Shown here piece by piece: positions 44,497-52,797 of a stretch of 64,000 bases of DNA. The stretch is taken from the NCBI GenBank assembly GCA_900769405.1, contig CAAGGL010000024.1, forward strand, positions 1 to 64,000, written 5' to 3'. Positions within the stretch are counted from its first letter, which is position 1, and every line of letters begins with the position of its first letter. The notes beneath the pieces were generated by a model. That model did no database searches. It was given only the letters and a program-made list of their open reading frames with translations, and was not told the DNA's origin. A program made the translations under genes and the position numbers. The stretch is from an uncultured Alistipes sp. (GTDB taxonomy: Bacteria > Bacteroidota > Bacteroidia > Bacteroidales > Rikenellaceae).

Positions 44497-45096
44497 ATGT
44501 CAAGACTTTTGGAAGATGTAACGGCCGAGTTGTCGAAATTGCCGGGTATCGGTCGCCGCACGGCGCTGCGTTTGGCGATGCACCTGCTGCGTATGGAGGT
44601 GGCGAGCGTTCAGGATATGACGTCGAGTATCGATCGCTTCCGCACGCAAATTCGCCACTGCCGCCTATGTAACAACCTGTCGGATACCGATGTCTGTCCG
44701 ATCTGCTCGGACGAGCGACGCGACCACTCGACGGTCTGCGTTGTGGAACAGGTGTCGGACGTGTTGTCGATTGAGAACACTCGCCAATATCGCGGTATTT
44801 ATCACGTGCTGGGTGGTGTGATCTCGCCGATGCAGGGCATCGCACCGTCGGATTTGAAGATCGACCTGCTGCTCGATAACGTGGCGCGTGGTGAGATCCG
44901 CGAGGTGATCCTTGCACTCAATACCTCGGTCGAGGGCGAAACGACTCTGTTCTATATTCTGAATCGCCTGCGCGCCTATCCGTCGGTGAAGGTTACGACC
45001 ATTGCACGCGGTTTGGGCTTTGGCGATGAGTTGGAGTATGTCGATGAGATGACGATCACTCAGGCACTGATCAATCGCCGCGAGGTGGAGCGATAG
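44497..45096 (+). CDS. recR: Recombination mediator protein RecR
   Basis: RecR works with RecO (and RecF) to load RecA at gaps. The 199-aa protein has the helix-hairpin-helix (LSKLPGIGRRTALRLAMHLL), a C4 zinc finger (CRLCNNLSDTDVCPIC) and a Toprim domain (VCVVEQVSDVLSIENTRQYRG, GVISPMQGIAPSDL). It continues the same-strand run batD-batE-recR and is very close to batE, so co-transcription is likely although functions differ. Confidence 0.96.
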   Translation: MSRLLEDVTAELSKLPGIGRRTALRLAMHLLRMEVASVQDMTSSIDRFRTQIRHCRLCNNLSDTDVCPICSDERRDHSTVCVVEQVSDVLSIENTRQYRGIYHVLGGVISPMQGIAPSDLKIDLLLDNVARGEIREVILALNTSVEGETTLFYILNRLRAYPSVKVTTIARGLGFGDELEYVDEMTITQALINRREVER

Positions 45097-45233
45097 CCGA
45101 ACACGCGAGTCAAACGAAATGTCGAGGGCTGTATCCGCAAGGGTATGGCCCTCGTTGTGTGATGGAGCGGCCCGTGTTCTGCGGCACTGTTTTTGTGCGA
45201 GAGAGCGAGAATCAATTAAAAATATCGTTTGCT

Positions 45234-45398
45234 ATGAAGAAGTATCAATGTCCGCCCTGTCTTTACATCTATGATCCTGCGGTCGGTGATCCCGATAACG
45301 GAATCCCTGCCGGCACACCATTCGAGGAGTTGCCCGACGATTGGGTTTGCCCGCTTTGTGGCGAGGAGAAGTCGGCCTTCGTGCCGCTCGATGAGTAG
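45234..45398 (+). CDS. Rubredoxin
   Basis: A 54-aa Fe(Cys)4 electron carrier. Both knuckles are present: CPPC (residues 6-9) followed by LYIYDPAVGDPDNGIPAGTPFEELPDDWVCPLCG, in which the second pair is CPLC. The first knuckle is followed by Leu instead of the usual Gly. The ATG at 45234 gives the standard rubredoxin N-terminus; an upstream in-frame start would add unrelated residues. Next to superoxide dismutase it probably passes electrons to oxygen- or peroxide-reducing enzymes. Confidence 0.93.
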   Translation: MKKYQCPPCLYIYDPAVGDPDNGIPAGTPFEELPDDWVCPLCGEEKSAFVPLDE

Positions 45399-45423
45399 AA
45401 CCATACCTTAGAAAGTTCGTCGT

Positions 45424-46086
45424 ATGACAATCCAATCGTTGCTCTGTAATCTGTTGCTTATGTCAGCACCAACCGCTACTGCGGACTCGACTTCGCTATT
45501 TCGTCTTCCCGATCTGCCGTATGAGATGTCGGCGCTTGCTCCAAATATGAGCGAGGAGACCCTGCGCTACCACTACGGCAAGCACCATCAGACCTATATA
45601 AATAATGTCAATCGTATGATCGAGGGTACCCGCTTTGCACCGATGTCATTGGAGGAGATTGTTCGTCAGTCCGATGGACCGCTCTATAACAATGCAGCAC
45701 AAGTGCTCAATCATAACCTCTATTTCCTTGCATTTGCACCTGCGGCTGTTGCCAAGCACGCGCCGAGTGGGGCTTTGGCCTCGGCAATCAAGCGCGACTT
45801 CGGCTCGTTCGAGGCGATGAAGGTGCAGATGGCGAAGGCTGCCAATTCGCTCTTTGGGTCGGGATGGGTTTGGCTGGCCGAGAACAAAAATGGCAACCTC
45901 GTGATTCTTTCGGAGTCGAATGCGGGCAACCCACTGCGCCACGGATTGACGCCCCTGCTCGGTATCGACGTTTGGGAGCACGCCTACTATGTCGACTACC
46001 GCAATGACCGCGCCCGCTCGATCAGTCAACTTTGGGATATTATTGATTGGCAAGTAGTTGAGGATCGTTATGGCAAACATCGATAA
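45424..46086 (+). CDS. sodB: Iron/manganese superoxide dismutase with N-terminal extension
   Basis: The 220-aa enzyme dismutates superoxide. Metal ligands fit His50 (RYHYGKHH), His97 (LNHNLYF), and the Asp and His of GIDVWEHAYYVDY. Gln93 in AAQV points to the Fe-type or cambialistic group. Two oddities are visible. The N-terminus is about 20 residues longer than usual and hydrophobic (MTIQSLLCNLLLMSAPTATA), possibly a weak signal peptide; an in-frame ATG at 45460 would shorten it. The Trp normally two residues after the Gln is Leu95. The gene is 25 bp after rubredoxin. Confidence 0.93.
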   Translation: MTIQSLLCNLLLMSAPTATADSTSLFRLPDLPYEMSALAPNMSEETLRYHYGKHHQTYINNVNRMIEGTRFAPMSLEEIVRQSDGPLYNNAAQVLNHNLYFLAFAPAAVAKHAPSGALASAIKRDFGSFEAMKVQMAKAANSLFGSGWVWLAENKNGNLVILSESNAGNPLRHGLTPLLGIDVWEHAYYVDYRNDRARSISQLWDIIDWQVVEDRYGKHR

Positions 46087-46106
46087 TCCGCACCCGCCTA
46101 AAACGA

Positions 46107-46142
46107 CAAAACCGAACTCCACATCGTGGAATTCGGTTTTGT
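46107..46142. terminator. Bidirectional terminator between sodB and korB
   Basis: AAAACCGAACTCCAC pairs with GTGGAATTCGGTTTT with one mismatch; A and T runs flank it, so it can act for both converging genes. Confidence 0.88.
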
Positions 46143-46164
46143 TCCGTTTATAAAGAGTGTCGAA

Positions 46165-47196
46165 CTACTTGATCTCCCAAGTTGCACCGCTACGCAGCAG
46201 ATCGTCCATACACTTGATCTTGCTGTCAGCCTTCACCTGCTCAACCTGCTCGGCAACCTTCTTGTCATAAACAGCGTCGTCCTCTACCGAACGAATCACA
46301 CCCAGAGCAACGGGATACTCGGGATACTTCATCGCTGCCAACATAACGTGCAGAGTGGTATCCTTCTCGTGAGCGTCGTGAGTCAGGATGTCGTCCTCGG
46401 TCACGCCATTCTCACCAAGAGTTACGACCTTCAACTTCATGCCGTCGAGCATCAGACCCTTGTTCTTCTGCGAACCGAACAGCATCTTCTCGCCGTGCTT
46501 CAAGACGATGGTATTCTCGGCACGAGTAGCCTTGTCGCCTGCAAACAGAGCGTGAGTCTTATCGTTGAAGATCACGCAGTTCTGCAATACCTCTACGATC
46601 GAGAAACCTTCGTGAGCTGCACCCTCTACGAGGCAGTTCTTGGTCAACTCCATCTCAGCATCAACCGAACGAGCGAAGAAAGTACCCTTAGCACCGATTA
46701 CCAACTCGCCGGGGTTGAACGGCTTCTCAACCGTACCGTAGGGCGAGGTCTTGGTGATCTTACCCAGCTTCGAGGTGGGCGAGTACTGACCCTTAGTCAG
46801 ACCGTAGATCTCGTTGTTGAACAGAACAACATTGAGGTTTACGTTACGACGGATAGCGTGAATGAAGTGGTTACCACCGATTGCGAGCGAGTCGCCGTCA
46901 CCGGTAGCTACCCAAACGCTCAGGTCGGGGTTAGCGGTCTTAACACCGGTTGCGATAGCGTTAGCACGACCGTGAATGGTGTGCATACCGTAGCTACGTA
47001 CGTAGTAGGGGAAACGCGACGAGCAACCGATACCCGAGATTACGGTGAACATCTGGTGGGGAATGTTCTGCTTTTCGGCTACTTCGGGCAGTGCTTTCAG
47101 CACCGAGTTGAGGATAGCGTGGTCACCGCAACCGGCACACCATTTTACCTCCTGGTCGCTCTTGAAATCTGCCGCAGTATATTTATATGTACACAT
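46165..47196 (-). CDS. korB: 2-oxoacid (2-oxoglutarate) ferredoxin oxidoreductase, beta subunit
   Basis: The 343-aa subunit binds thiamine diphosphate and the Fe-S cluster. WCAGCGDHAILNSV gives the first cluster Cys pair and GIGCSSRFPYYV another Cys. VWVATGDGDSLAIGGNHFIH is the TPP/Mg motif (GDGD), and LFNNEIYGLTKGQYSPTS is the NNxxYGxTxGQ signature of this subunit. With KorA it converts 2-oxoglutarate and CoA to succinyl-CoA with ferredoxin as electron carrier. It starts 2 bp after korA. No separate delta/ferredoxin subunit gene is adjacent. Confidence 0.94.
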   Translation of the reverse strand: MCTYKYTAADFKSDQEVKWCAGCGDHAILNSVLKALPEVAEKQNIPHQMFTVISGIGCSSRFPYYVRSYGMHTIHGRANAIATGVKTANPDLSVWVATGDGDSLAIGGNHFIHAIRRNVNLNVVLFNNEIYGLTKGQYSPTSKLGKITKTSPYGTVEKPFNPGELVIGAKGTFFARSVDAEMELTKNCLVEGAAHEGFSIVEVLQNCVIFNDKTHALFAGDKATRAENTIVLKHGEKMLFGSQKNKGLMLDGMKLKVVTLGENGVTEDDILTHDAHEKDTTLHVMLAAMKYPEYPVALGVIRSVEDDAVYDKKVAEQVEQVKADSKIKCMDDLLRSGATWEIK

Positions 47197-47198
47197 AA

Positions 47199-49055
47199 CT
47201 ATTTGGCTAATAATTCGTTAAACTTATCTTTCAACTCAACCACGGTGAAGGGCTGACCCTCGCACTTGTTGAACTGCTCGAAGTTGAACTCCTGGAAGTT
47301 CTGGCGCAGATAACCTGCGAACTGACCTGCGTTCAACTCGCAAACAACCAGACGGCGGTAGCGCTTCAAAACGTCGCGTACGTTAGCGGGCAGCGGGTTG
47401 ATATAATTGAAGTGGCAGAGTGCGATGCTCTTACCCTCAGCCTGCAACTCCTCGACAGCAGTCTGCAAGTGACCGAGAGTACCGCCCCAACCGATTACCA
47501 ATACGTCAGCCTCGTCAGCACCCATAACGGTCTGCTCGGGGATCACGTTCACAACGCGTGCAACCTTCTCGGCACGGGTGTTGGTCATAATCTGGTGGTT
47601 AGCGGGGTCGTGCGATACGCTACCCTTGATCTTATCCTTCTCCAAGCCACCGATGCGGTGCTCCAAGCCCTCGGTACCGGGGAATGCCCAGCGGCGAGCC
47701 AGAGTCTCGGGGTTACGCTTGTAGGGCAGATACTGAGCCTCGTCCTCGTCCAATGCGGTGCATACGGGAGGAACGATAGCGGGATAGTCGCTCATCGAGG
47801 GGATACGCCAGGGTTGACTACCGTTAGCGATGAAACCGTCGGTCAACAGAATAACGGGAGTCATATGCTCCATTGCGATCTTACCTGCCTGGAATGCATA
47901 GTGGAAGCAGTCGCTGGGGGTACTTGCTGCGATAACGACAACGGGGCACTCACCATTACGGCCGTAGAGAGCCTGAACCAGGTCACTCTGCTCGGTCTTG
48001 GTCGGCAGACCGGTCGAAGGACCACCGCGCTGAACGTCAACAACTACCAGAGGCAGCTCAGCCATTACAGCCAGACCCAGAGCCTCGCTCTTCAACGACA
48101 GACCGGGACCCGAGGTAGTGGTAACTGCGAAGTTGCCGGCGAAAGCTGCACCGATCGAGGTACAGATACCTGCGATCTCGTCCTCTGCCTGAACAGTCTT
48201 AGCGCCGAGCGACTTGTGCTTAGCCAGCTCTTCGAGGATAACGGTTGCGGGGGTGATGGGGTACGAACCGCAGAACAGCGGACGACCACTCTTCTCCGAA
48301 GCAGCCAACAGACCCCAAGCGGTTGCAACGTTACCGCTGATCGAGCGATAAACGCCCTTTTCCAGCGGCGAGGGAGCTACGTCGTAGGTATTAGCGAATG
48401 CGTGAGTATTAGCAGCATAGTTGTAACCTGCGTCCATTGCGAGTTTGTTAGCCTCGGCAACAGCGGGGTTCTTTTTGAGGAACTTGCTGTCGATGTATTT
48501 CTTAGCGTGGTCGAAGGGACGGTTGTAGATGTAGAAGCAGATACCGAGTGCAAACATATTCTTACACTTCACGACGCTCTTGTTATCCAAACCGGTTTCA
48601 GCCAGCGCCTCTTTGGTCATCGAGGTGATGTTGGGAACTACTACATTGTGGTTCTCCAAACCGAGCTCCTTAATGGGGTCGAGGGTTGCGAAACCTGCCT
48701 TCTGTACCGACTTCTCGGTCAGTGTGTCGCCGTCGATAATCACGGTAGCATCGGGTTTCAACCACTTTGCGTTAGCCTTCAAAGCTGCGGGGTTCATTGC
48801 AACGAGCACGTCGCAATAGTCGCCCGGGTTGGTTACGTTACCGCTACCGAAATGAAGCTGGAAGCCCGAAACACCTGCTACGGTGCCCTGCGGTGCGCGG
48901 ATTTCGGCGGGGTAGTCGGGGAATGTCGAAATTCCGTTACCCATCAGTGCCGAGGTGTCGGAGAAGAGTGTTCCGGTGAGCTGCATACCGTCGCCCGAGT
49001 CGCCCGAGAAACGGATTACAACGTCCTTCAACTCCTTAACATTTTGTTTGTCCAT
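47199..49055 (-). CDS. korA: 2-oxoacid (2-oxoglutarate) ferredoxin oxidoreductase, gamma-alpha fused subunit
   Basis: The 618-aa chain is a fusion of the gamma domain (about 1-190, IRFSGDSGDGMQLTGTLFSD) and the alpha domain (from about 235, FCGSYPITPATVILEELAKH, QAEDEIAGICTSIGAAFAG, TTSGPGLSLKSEALGLAVMAELP). These are the standard motifs of two-subunit KorAB. Substrate is inferred as 2-oxoglutarate; other 2-oxoacids are possible. It is the first gene of korAB, behind a leader of about 190 nt. Confidence 0.93.
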   Translation of the reverse strand: MDKQNVKELKDVVIRFSGDSGDGMQLTGTLFSDTSALMGNGISTFPDYPAEIRAPQGTVAGVSGFQLHFGSGNVTNPGDYCDVLVAMNPAALKANAKWLKPDATVIIDGDTLTEKSVQKAGFATLDPIKELGLENHNVVVPNITSMTKEALAETGLDNKSVVKCKNMFALGICFYIYNRPFDHAKKYIDSKFLKKNPAVAEANKLAMDAGYNYAANTHAFANTYDVAPSPLEKGVYRSISGNVATAWGLLAASEKSGRPLFCGSYPITPATVILEELAKHKSLGAKTVQAEDEIAGICTSIGAAFAGNFAVTTTSGPGLSLKSEALGLAVMAELPLVVVDVQRGGPSTGLPTKTEQSDLVQALYGRNGECPVVVIAASTPSDCFHYAFQAGKIAMEHMTPVILLTDGFIANGSQPWRIPSMSDYPAIVPPVCTALDEDEAQYLPYKRNPETLARRWAFPGTEGLEHRIGGLEKDKIKGSVSHDPANHQIMTNTRAEKVARVVNVIPEQTVMGADEADVLVIGWGGTLGHLQTAVEELQAEGKSIALCHFNYINPLPANVRDVLKRYRRLVVCELNAGQFAGYLRQNFQEFNFEQFNKCEGQPFTVVELKDKFNELLAK

Positions 49056-49130
49056 AAGTAGTTTGTCTGTTGTAATTAACGGGAGCCGAGAGTCCCGACT
49101 CCACTAAATTATGTTACTTAGAATGAATTG

Positions 49131-49250
49131 TTATAATCCTTGTTTGTTTGTGCTGCTGTCGGCGGTGATCTCGCAACAAAATACACATCGCATCGCTTTT
49201 GTTGGTTGAGCAATGCCACGTGTCGGGCGAGCCATACGGCCATTCAGCAT
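49131..49250 (-). CDS. Possible 39-codon leader ORF upstream of korAB
   Basis: On the minus strand an ATG (49250-49248) opens 39 codons ending with TAA at 49131, about 75 nt before korA. The product would contain RCVFCCEITADS, a Cys cluster, near its middle. The first ATG is only 2 nt from the -7 box, so if transcribed from that promoter translation would more likely begin at the Met codon at 49235. No homology is claimed. The gap (49056-49422) also holds a GC-rich inverted segment at about 49080-49102 just before korA. Confidence 0.3.
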   Translation of the reverse strand: MLNGRMARPTRGIAQPTKAMRCVFCCEITADSSTNKQGL

Positions 49251-49252
49251 TA

Positions 49253-49260
49253 CAAATATA
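49253..49260 (-). promoter_or_regulatory. -7 box for korAB
   Basis: On the minus strand TATATTTG matches TAnnTTTG; no clear -33 element. It gives a 5' leader of nearly 200 nt. Confidence 0.55.
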
Positions 49261-49355
49261 CATAAAGTTTCGATACGTTGTTCTCATTTTCGTCGATTTA
49301 ATTTCTCGATTTGTGATTTTTTTAACAAAAGAGTGGCGAAATCTACGTCAGAGAG

Positions 49356-49385
49356 TTGTAAATCGCCGAAAAATTATTATTTTTG
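49356..49385 (+). promoter_or_regulatory. Promoter of the CotH-type lipoprotein gene
   Basis: TTG at 49356-49358, a 19-nt spacer and TATTTTTG at 49378-49385, with the ATG 37 nt further on. Confidence 0.7.
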
Positions 49386-49422
49386 TGTAGGACTAAGAAG
49401 ATACTAAAAACCTAATAAATTT

Positions 49423-50961
49423 ATGAAACGATTTTTTGCTATTATTTCACTTTGCGCCGTGCTGTTGTCGGCAGGTTGCAAGGAACCCGATCCTACTCCT
49501 CCGACTCCTCCCGAGCCCGAGAAGACAACCTTCCAGACATTTAAGTTGATGAAGGCGCAGAACAGCGCACTGACCGAGGACCTGACCTTTACGGCGGGCG
49601 AGGATGGCGTGTTTAGCTGCAAGGTTCCATATTATGTCGATCGCAAGGAGTTAGTACCGACCTTTACCGTTCCTGCGGGTTGTCGCGTAGTGGCTCAGAG
49701 CAAGACGCAGATCAGTGGCAAGACGGCGGTGAATTTCAGCCAGCCGATTATTTATAGCATTACCTCGTCTGATGGCAAGACCGTAGCCGTTACCGTTAAG
49801 TTTGATATCGGTTATAAGGGTCTTTCGGGTCTGCCCGTTGTGGTGATCAACACCGAGAACAATCAGGCAATTAAGGATAAAGACACTTGGATACCCGCCA
49901 AGATGATGATTGACGACGGTCAGGGTAATGCCCTGTTTGCCGAGGCTGAGGCCGAGGTTAAGGGTCGCGGTAACACAACGTGGAGCTACGCCAAGAAGCC
50001 CTACGCCATTAAGCTTGGCTCTAAGGCAGAGGTGCTCGGTATGCCTAAGCATAAGCGTTGGGTGCTGCTGGCAAGTTGGAACGACAAGGCGATGATGCGC
50101 ACCGAGCTGACCTTCTTTATGGCGCAGCAATATACCACCTTCCGCTGGAAACAGCGTGGCGAGGCGGTTGAGTTGGTACTCAATGGCGAGCATTTGGGGC
50201 ACTACTACCTCTGCGAGCAGATCAAGGTTGATGATAACCGTGTGCCCGATGGCTATGTTCTCGAAATCGACTACCGCGCTAAGGACGCCAATGGCGACAT
50301 CTTCTTCAAGAGCGACATTTCGCAGCTCAACTTCGTGCTGAAAGATCCCGAACCGGACAAGGGTAGCGACGAGTACAACTACGCGAAGAACTACATCAAC
50401 AAGGCCGAGAAGGATCTCAAAGAGGGTAACGTCGAGTCGTATCGCTCGTATATGGTTATGGAGAGCTTCGTGGATTGGTATCTCAATCAGGAGTTCTCGA
50501 TGAATATGGACGCCTGCTTCTTCCTGAGTGTCTATATGAATATTGGCGAGGATGGCAAACTCTATATGGGTCCGCTGTGGGACTTCGATATCGCGTTTGG
50601 TAACGACGTCTTCCCCGAGGGCGAGGATAACCATATTCCCGAAGGTTTCTATATCTATAATGCCGACCGTTCGAATCTTTGGATGAAGGTTTTGCGCAAC
50701 GATCCTCTGTTTATCGAGATCTTGAAGGAGCGCTATGCAGCGATGCGTGCCGACAAGGATAATATTCTGGCACATATCGACGAGGTTGCTGCGGCACAGC
50801 GCGAATCGGCCGTGCTGAACGATATGAAGTGGAACAAACTCTGCAAGGCTGGTGCTTCGCGCGATCAGATTTTGAAGGCCTACGATGCCGAGGTTCAGTT
50901 CTTGAAGGATTGGGTTGAGGGACGTTTTGCTTGGCTCGATGAGAACATTCCGAATCTCTAA
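49423..50961 (+). CDS. CotH-kinase-family lipoprotein
   Basis: The 512-aa protein has a lipoprotein signal (LLSAGC, Cys at about 20) and a Pro/Glu-rich linker. A DUF5018-like beta-sandwich module lies at about 40-135 (LMKAQNSALTEDLTFTAG ... YSITSSDGKTVAVTVKFD). The CotH domain spans about 140-500, with VKGRGNTTWSYAKKPYAIKL, KRWVLLASWNDKAMMRTELTF and the acidic active-site segment GPLWDFDIAFGND. CotH proteins are atypical protein kinases in spore formers; in Bacteroidota they are common surface lipoproteins of unknown target. It is a single-gene unit. Confidence 0.88.
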   Translation: MKRFFAIISLCAVLLSAGCKEPDPTPPTPPEPEKTTFQTFKLMKAQNSALTEDLTFTAGEDGVFSCKVPYYVDRKELVPTFTVPAGCRVVAQSKTQISGKTAVNFSQPIIYSITSSDGKTVAVTVKFDIGYKGLSGLPVVVINTENNQAIKDKDTWIPAKMMIDDGQGNALFAEAEAEVKGRGNTTWSYAKKPYAIKLGSKAEVLGMPKHKRWVLLASWNDKAMMRTELTFFMAQQYTTFRWKQRGEAVELVLNGEHLGHYYLCEQIKVDDNRVPDGYVLEIDYRAKDANGDIFFKSDISQLNFVLKDPEPDKGSDEYNYAKNYINKAEKDLKEGNVESYRSYMVMESFVDWYLNQEFSMNMDACFFLSVYMNIGEDGKLYMGPLWDFDIAFGNDVFPEGEDNHIPEGFYIYNADRSNLWMKVLRNDPLFIEILKERYAAMRADKDNILAHIDEVAAAQRESAVLNDMKWNKLCKAGASRDQILKAYDAEVQFLKDWVEGRFAWLDENIPNL

Positions 50962-50995
50962 GTTGAAGAATAATAGGAATATTTCGACCGAAAAT

Positions 50996-51026
50996 TTTGT
51001 CCGCGACGAAAAAGTTTCTAACTTTG
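50996..51026 (+). promoter_or_regulatory. Promoter of the CoA-transferase gene
   Basis: TTTG at 50996-50999, a 19-nt spacer and TAACTTTG at 51019-51026; the ATG is 56 nt downstream. Confidence 0.75.
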
Positions 51027-51082
51027 TAAGTTGATAGTGCAAACATAATTGTGGCATAATACTATAACGTAAACAAAATAAA

Positions 51083-52399
51083 ATGAACTACCAGATCAAA
51101 TTTACCACCCCCGAAGAGGCGGTGAAAGTTGTTAAGTCGGGCGATCACGTCCATCTGAGCTCGGTAGCAAGTGCTCCTCAGTGCCTGATCAAGGCATTGG
51201 TTGAGCGCGGTGCTAACCACGAGTTTGAGAATGTTCACATTCATCACCTTCACACCGAGGGTCCTGCTCCCTATGCAGCTCCCGAGTTCGAGGGTATCTT
51301 CCAGCTTGATTCGTTCTTTGTGGGCGGTAACGTACGTAAGGTAACCCAGAGCGGTTATGCTGACTACATTCCCGTATTCCTGAGCGAGACCCAGAAGCTC
51401 TATCGTTGCGGAGCTCTGCCTTGCGACGTTGCGATGATTCAGGTTTGTCCTCCCGACAAGCACGGCTACGTGTCGTTGGGTACTTCGGTTGACGCTACTC
51501 TGGCTGCAATCGAGCAGGCTAAGACCGTTATCGCAGTAGTTAATAAGTATGTTCCCCGTGCTCACGGTCAGGCTCTGATCCCGATGTCGATGATCGACGT
51601 ATTCGTTCAGGACGACCAGCCGCTGGAACCCGCTCACTTCACCGCTCCCAACGAGGTTGAGACTCTGATCGGTAAGCATTGCGCATCGTTGATCGAGGAC
51701 GGTGCTTGCTTGCAGATGGGTATCGGTGCAATTCCCAACGCTGTATTGGCACAGCTGGGTGGTCACAAGAACCTGGGTATCCATACCGAGATGTTTGCTG
51801 ACGGCGTATTGCCGCTGGTTGAGGCAGGCGTTATCAACGGTGCTAACAAGGGTACCGACCGCGGTAAGATGGTTTCGACCTTCTTGATGGGTTCGCAGGC
51901 TGTTTATGACTTTATCGATGACAACCCGGGCGTAGCAATGATGGACGTAGGTTACACCAACGACCCCTTCGTAATTGCTAAGAACCCCCGTATGACCGCT
52001 ATCAACTCGGCATTGCAGATCGACCTCACCGGTCAGGTTTGCGCTGACTCGCTGGGTACCCGTTTCTACTCGGGTGTAGGTGGTCAGGTTGACTTTATCT
52101 ATGGTGCATCGTTGGCTAAGGAGGGTAAGTCGATCATCGCAATGCCTTCGGTAACCAATAAGGGCGTTAGCAAGATCGCTCCCGTGCTGACCGAGGGTGC
52201 AGGTGTTGTAACCACTCGTTCGCATATGCACTGGTTCGTAACCGAGTATGGCGCAGTTGATCTGTATGGTAAGAGCTTGCAGGAGCGTGCTCGTCTGTTG
52301 ATCTCGGTGGCACACCCCGATCACCGCGAGGCTCTGGACAAGGCAACCTTCGAGCGCTACGGTTCGCACCACCACTACATTAAGAAGTGTATGGAGTAA
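51083..52399 (+). CDS. Acetyl-CoA hydrolase/transferase family CoA-transferase
   Basis: The 438-aa enzyme belongs to the family of 4-hydroxybutyrate, butyryl-CoA:acetate and succinyl-CoA:acetate CoA-transferases. Visible signatures are VCPPDKHGYVSLGTSVD, LQMGIGAIPNAVLAQL, the catalytic Glu in KNLGIHTEMFADG (about 235), and GVGGQVDFIYGASLAKEGKS. It moves CoA between acyl-CoA and acetate or a similar acid, conserving thioester energy in fermentation. The exact acid cannot be read from sequence alone; the length is closest to the butyrate and 4-hydroxybutyrate type. It is a single-gene unit. Confidence 0.9.
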   Translation: MNYQIKFTTPEEAVKVVKSGDHVHLSSVASAPQCLIKALVERGANHEFENVHIHHLHTEGPAPYAAPEFEGIFQLDSFFVGGNVRKVTQSGYADYIPVFLSETQKLYRCGALPCDVAMIQVCPPDKHGYVSLGTSVDATLAAIEQAKTVIAVVNKYVPRAHGQALIPMSMIDVFVQDDQPLEPAHFTAPNEVETLIGKHCASLIEDGACLQMGIGAIPNAVLAQLGGHKNLGIHTEMFADGVLPLVEAGVINGANKGTDRGKMVSTFLMGSQAVYDFIDDNPGVAMMDVGYTNDPFVIAKNPRMTAINSALQIDLTGQVCADSLGTRFYSGVGGQVDFIYGASLAKEGKSIIAMPSVTNKGVSKIAPVLTEGAGVVTTRSHMHWFVTEYGAVDLYGKSLQERARLLISVAHPDHREALDKATFERYGSHHHYIKKCME

Positions 52400-52425
52400 C
52401 GCGCGTTCCGCACGCAATATGAACT

Positions 52426-52463
52426 GAGGTCGCACCCAAGCGGGTTGCGACCTCTCTTTTTTT
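52426..52463 (+). terminator. Terminator of the CoA-transferase gene
   Basis: GAGGTCGCACCC (52426-52437) pairs with GGGTTGCGACCTC (52442-52454) around AAGC with one wobble, followed by a seven-T run ending where the convergent thioredoxin gene stops. Confidence 0.9.
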
Positions 52464-52770
52464 ACTCTTTTTCGATCCGAGCGATTATGTCGGCAAGGTG
52501 GTCGGCACTTACCACGCCACTGCCGCGCCACGCCACCTTCCCCGCGCGATAGATAACCAGCGTCGGCACCGAGCGCACATTATGGTCAGCTACGAGTTGC
52601 GCATTTTGGGGGTCGTCGATGTCGTAACGAAGGATAGTTACGCGCTGACCGAGCGTCGCGGCCAGGCGATCGAGTATGGGGTGCATCGTGCGGCACGGAC
52701 CGCACCACGTGGCATAGAAATCGACCAAAGTAGGTGTCGAACGAGCGATTGTCTGTTTGAAATTTTCCAT
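52462..52770 (-). CDS. Thioredoxin
   Basis: The 102-aa protein is a minimal thioredoxin fold with the active site WCGPC in DFYATWCGPCRTMHPIL (Cys at about 23 and 26) and the cis-Pro in VRSVPTLVIYRAGKVAWRGSG. It has no signal peptide, so it acts in the cytoplasm as a protein disulfide reductant. It lies 27 bp downstream of the epimerase-like gene and may be co-transcribed with it. Confidence 0.95.
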   Translation of the reverse strand: MENFKQTIARSTPTLVDFYATWCGPCRTMHPILDRLAATLGQRVTILRYDIDDPQNAQLVADHNVRSVPTLVIYRAGKVAWRGSGVVSADHLADIIARIEKE

Positions 52771-52797
52771 AATTGGTTGAGGTTTTTTTTGTGATGT

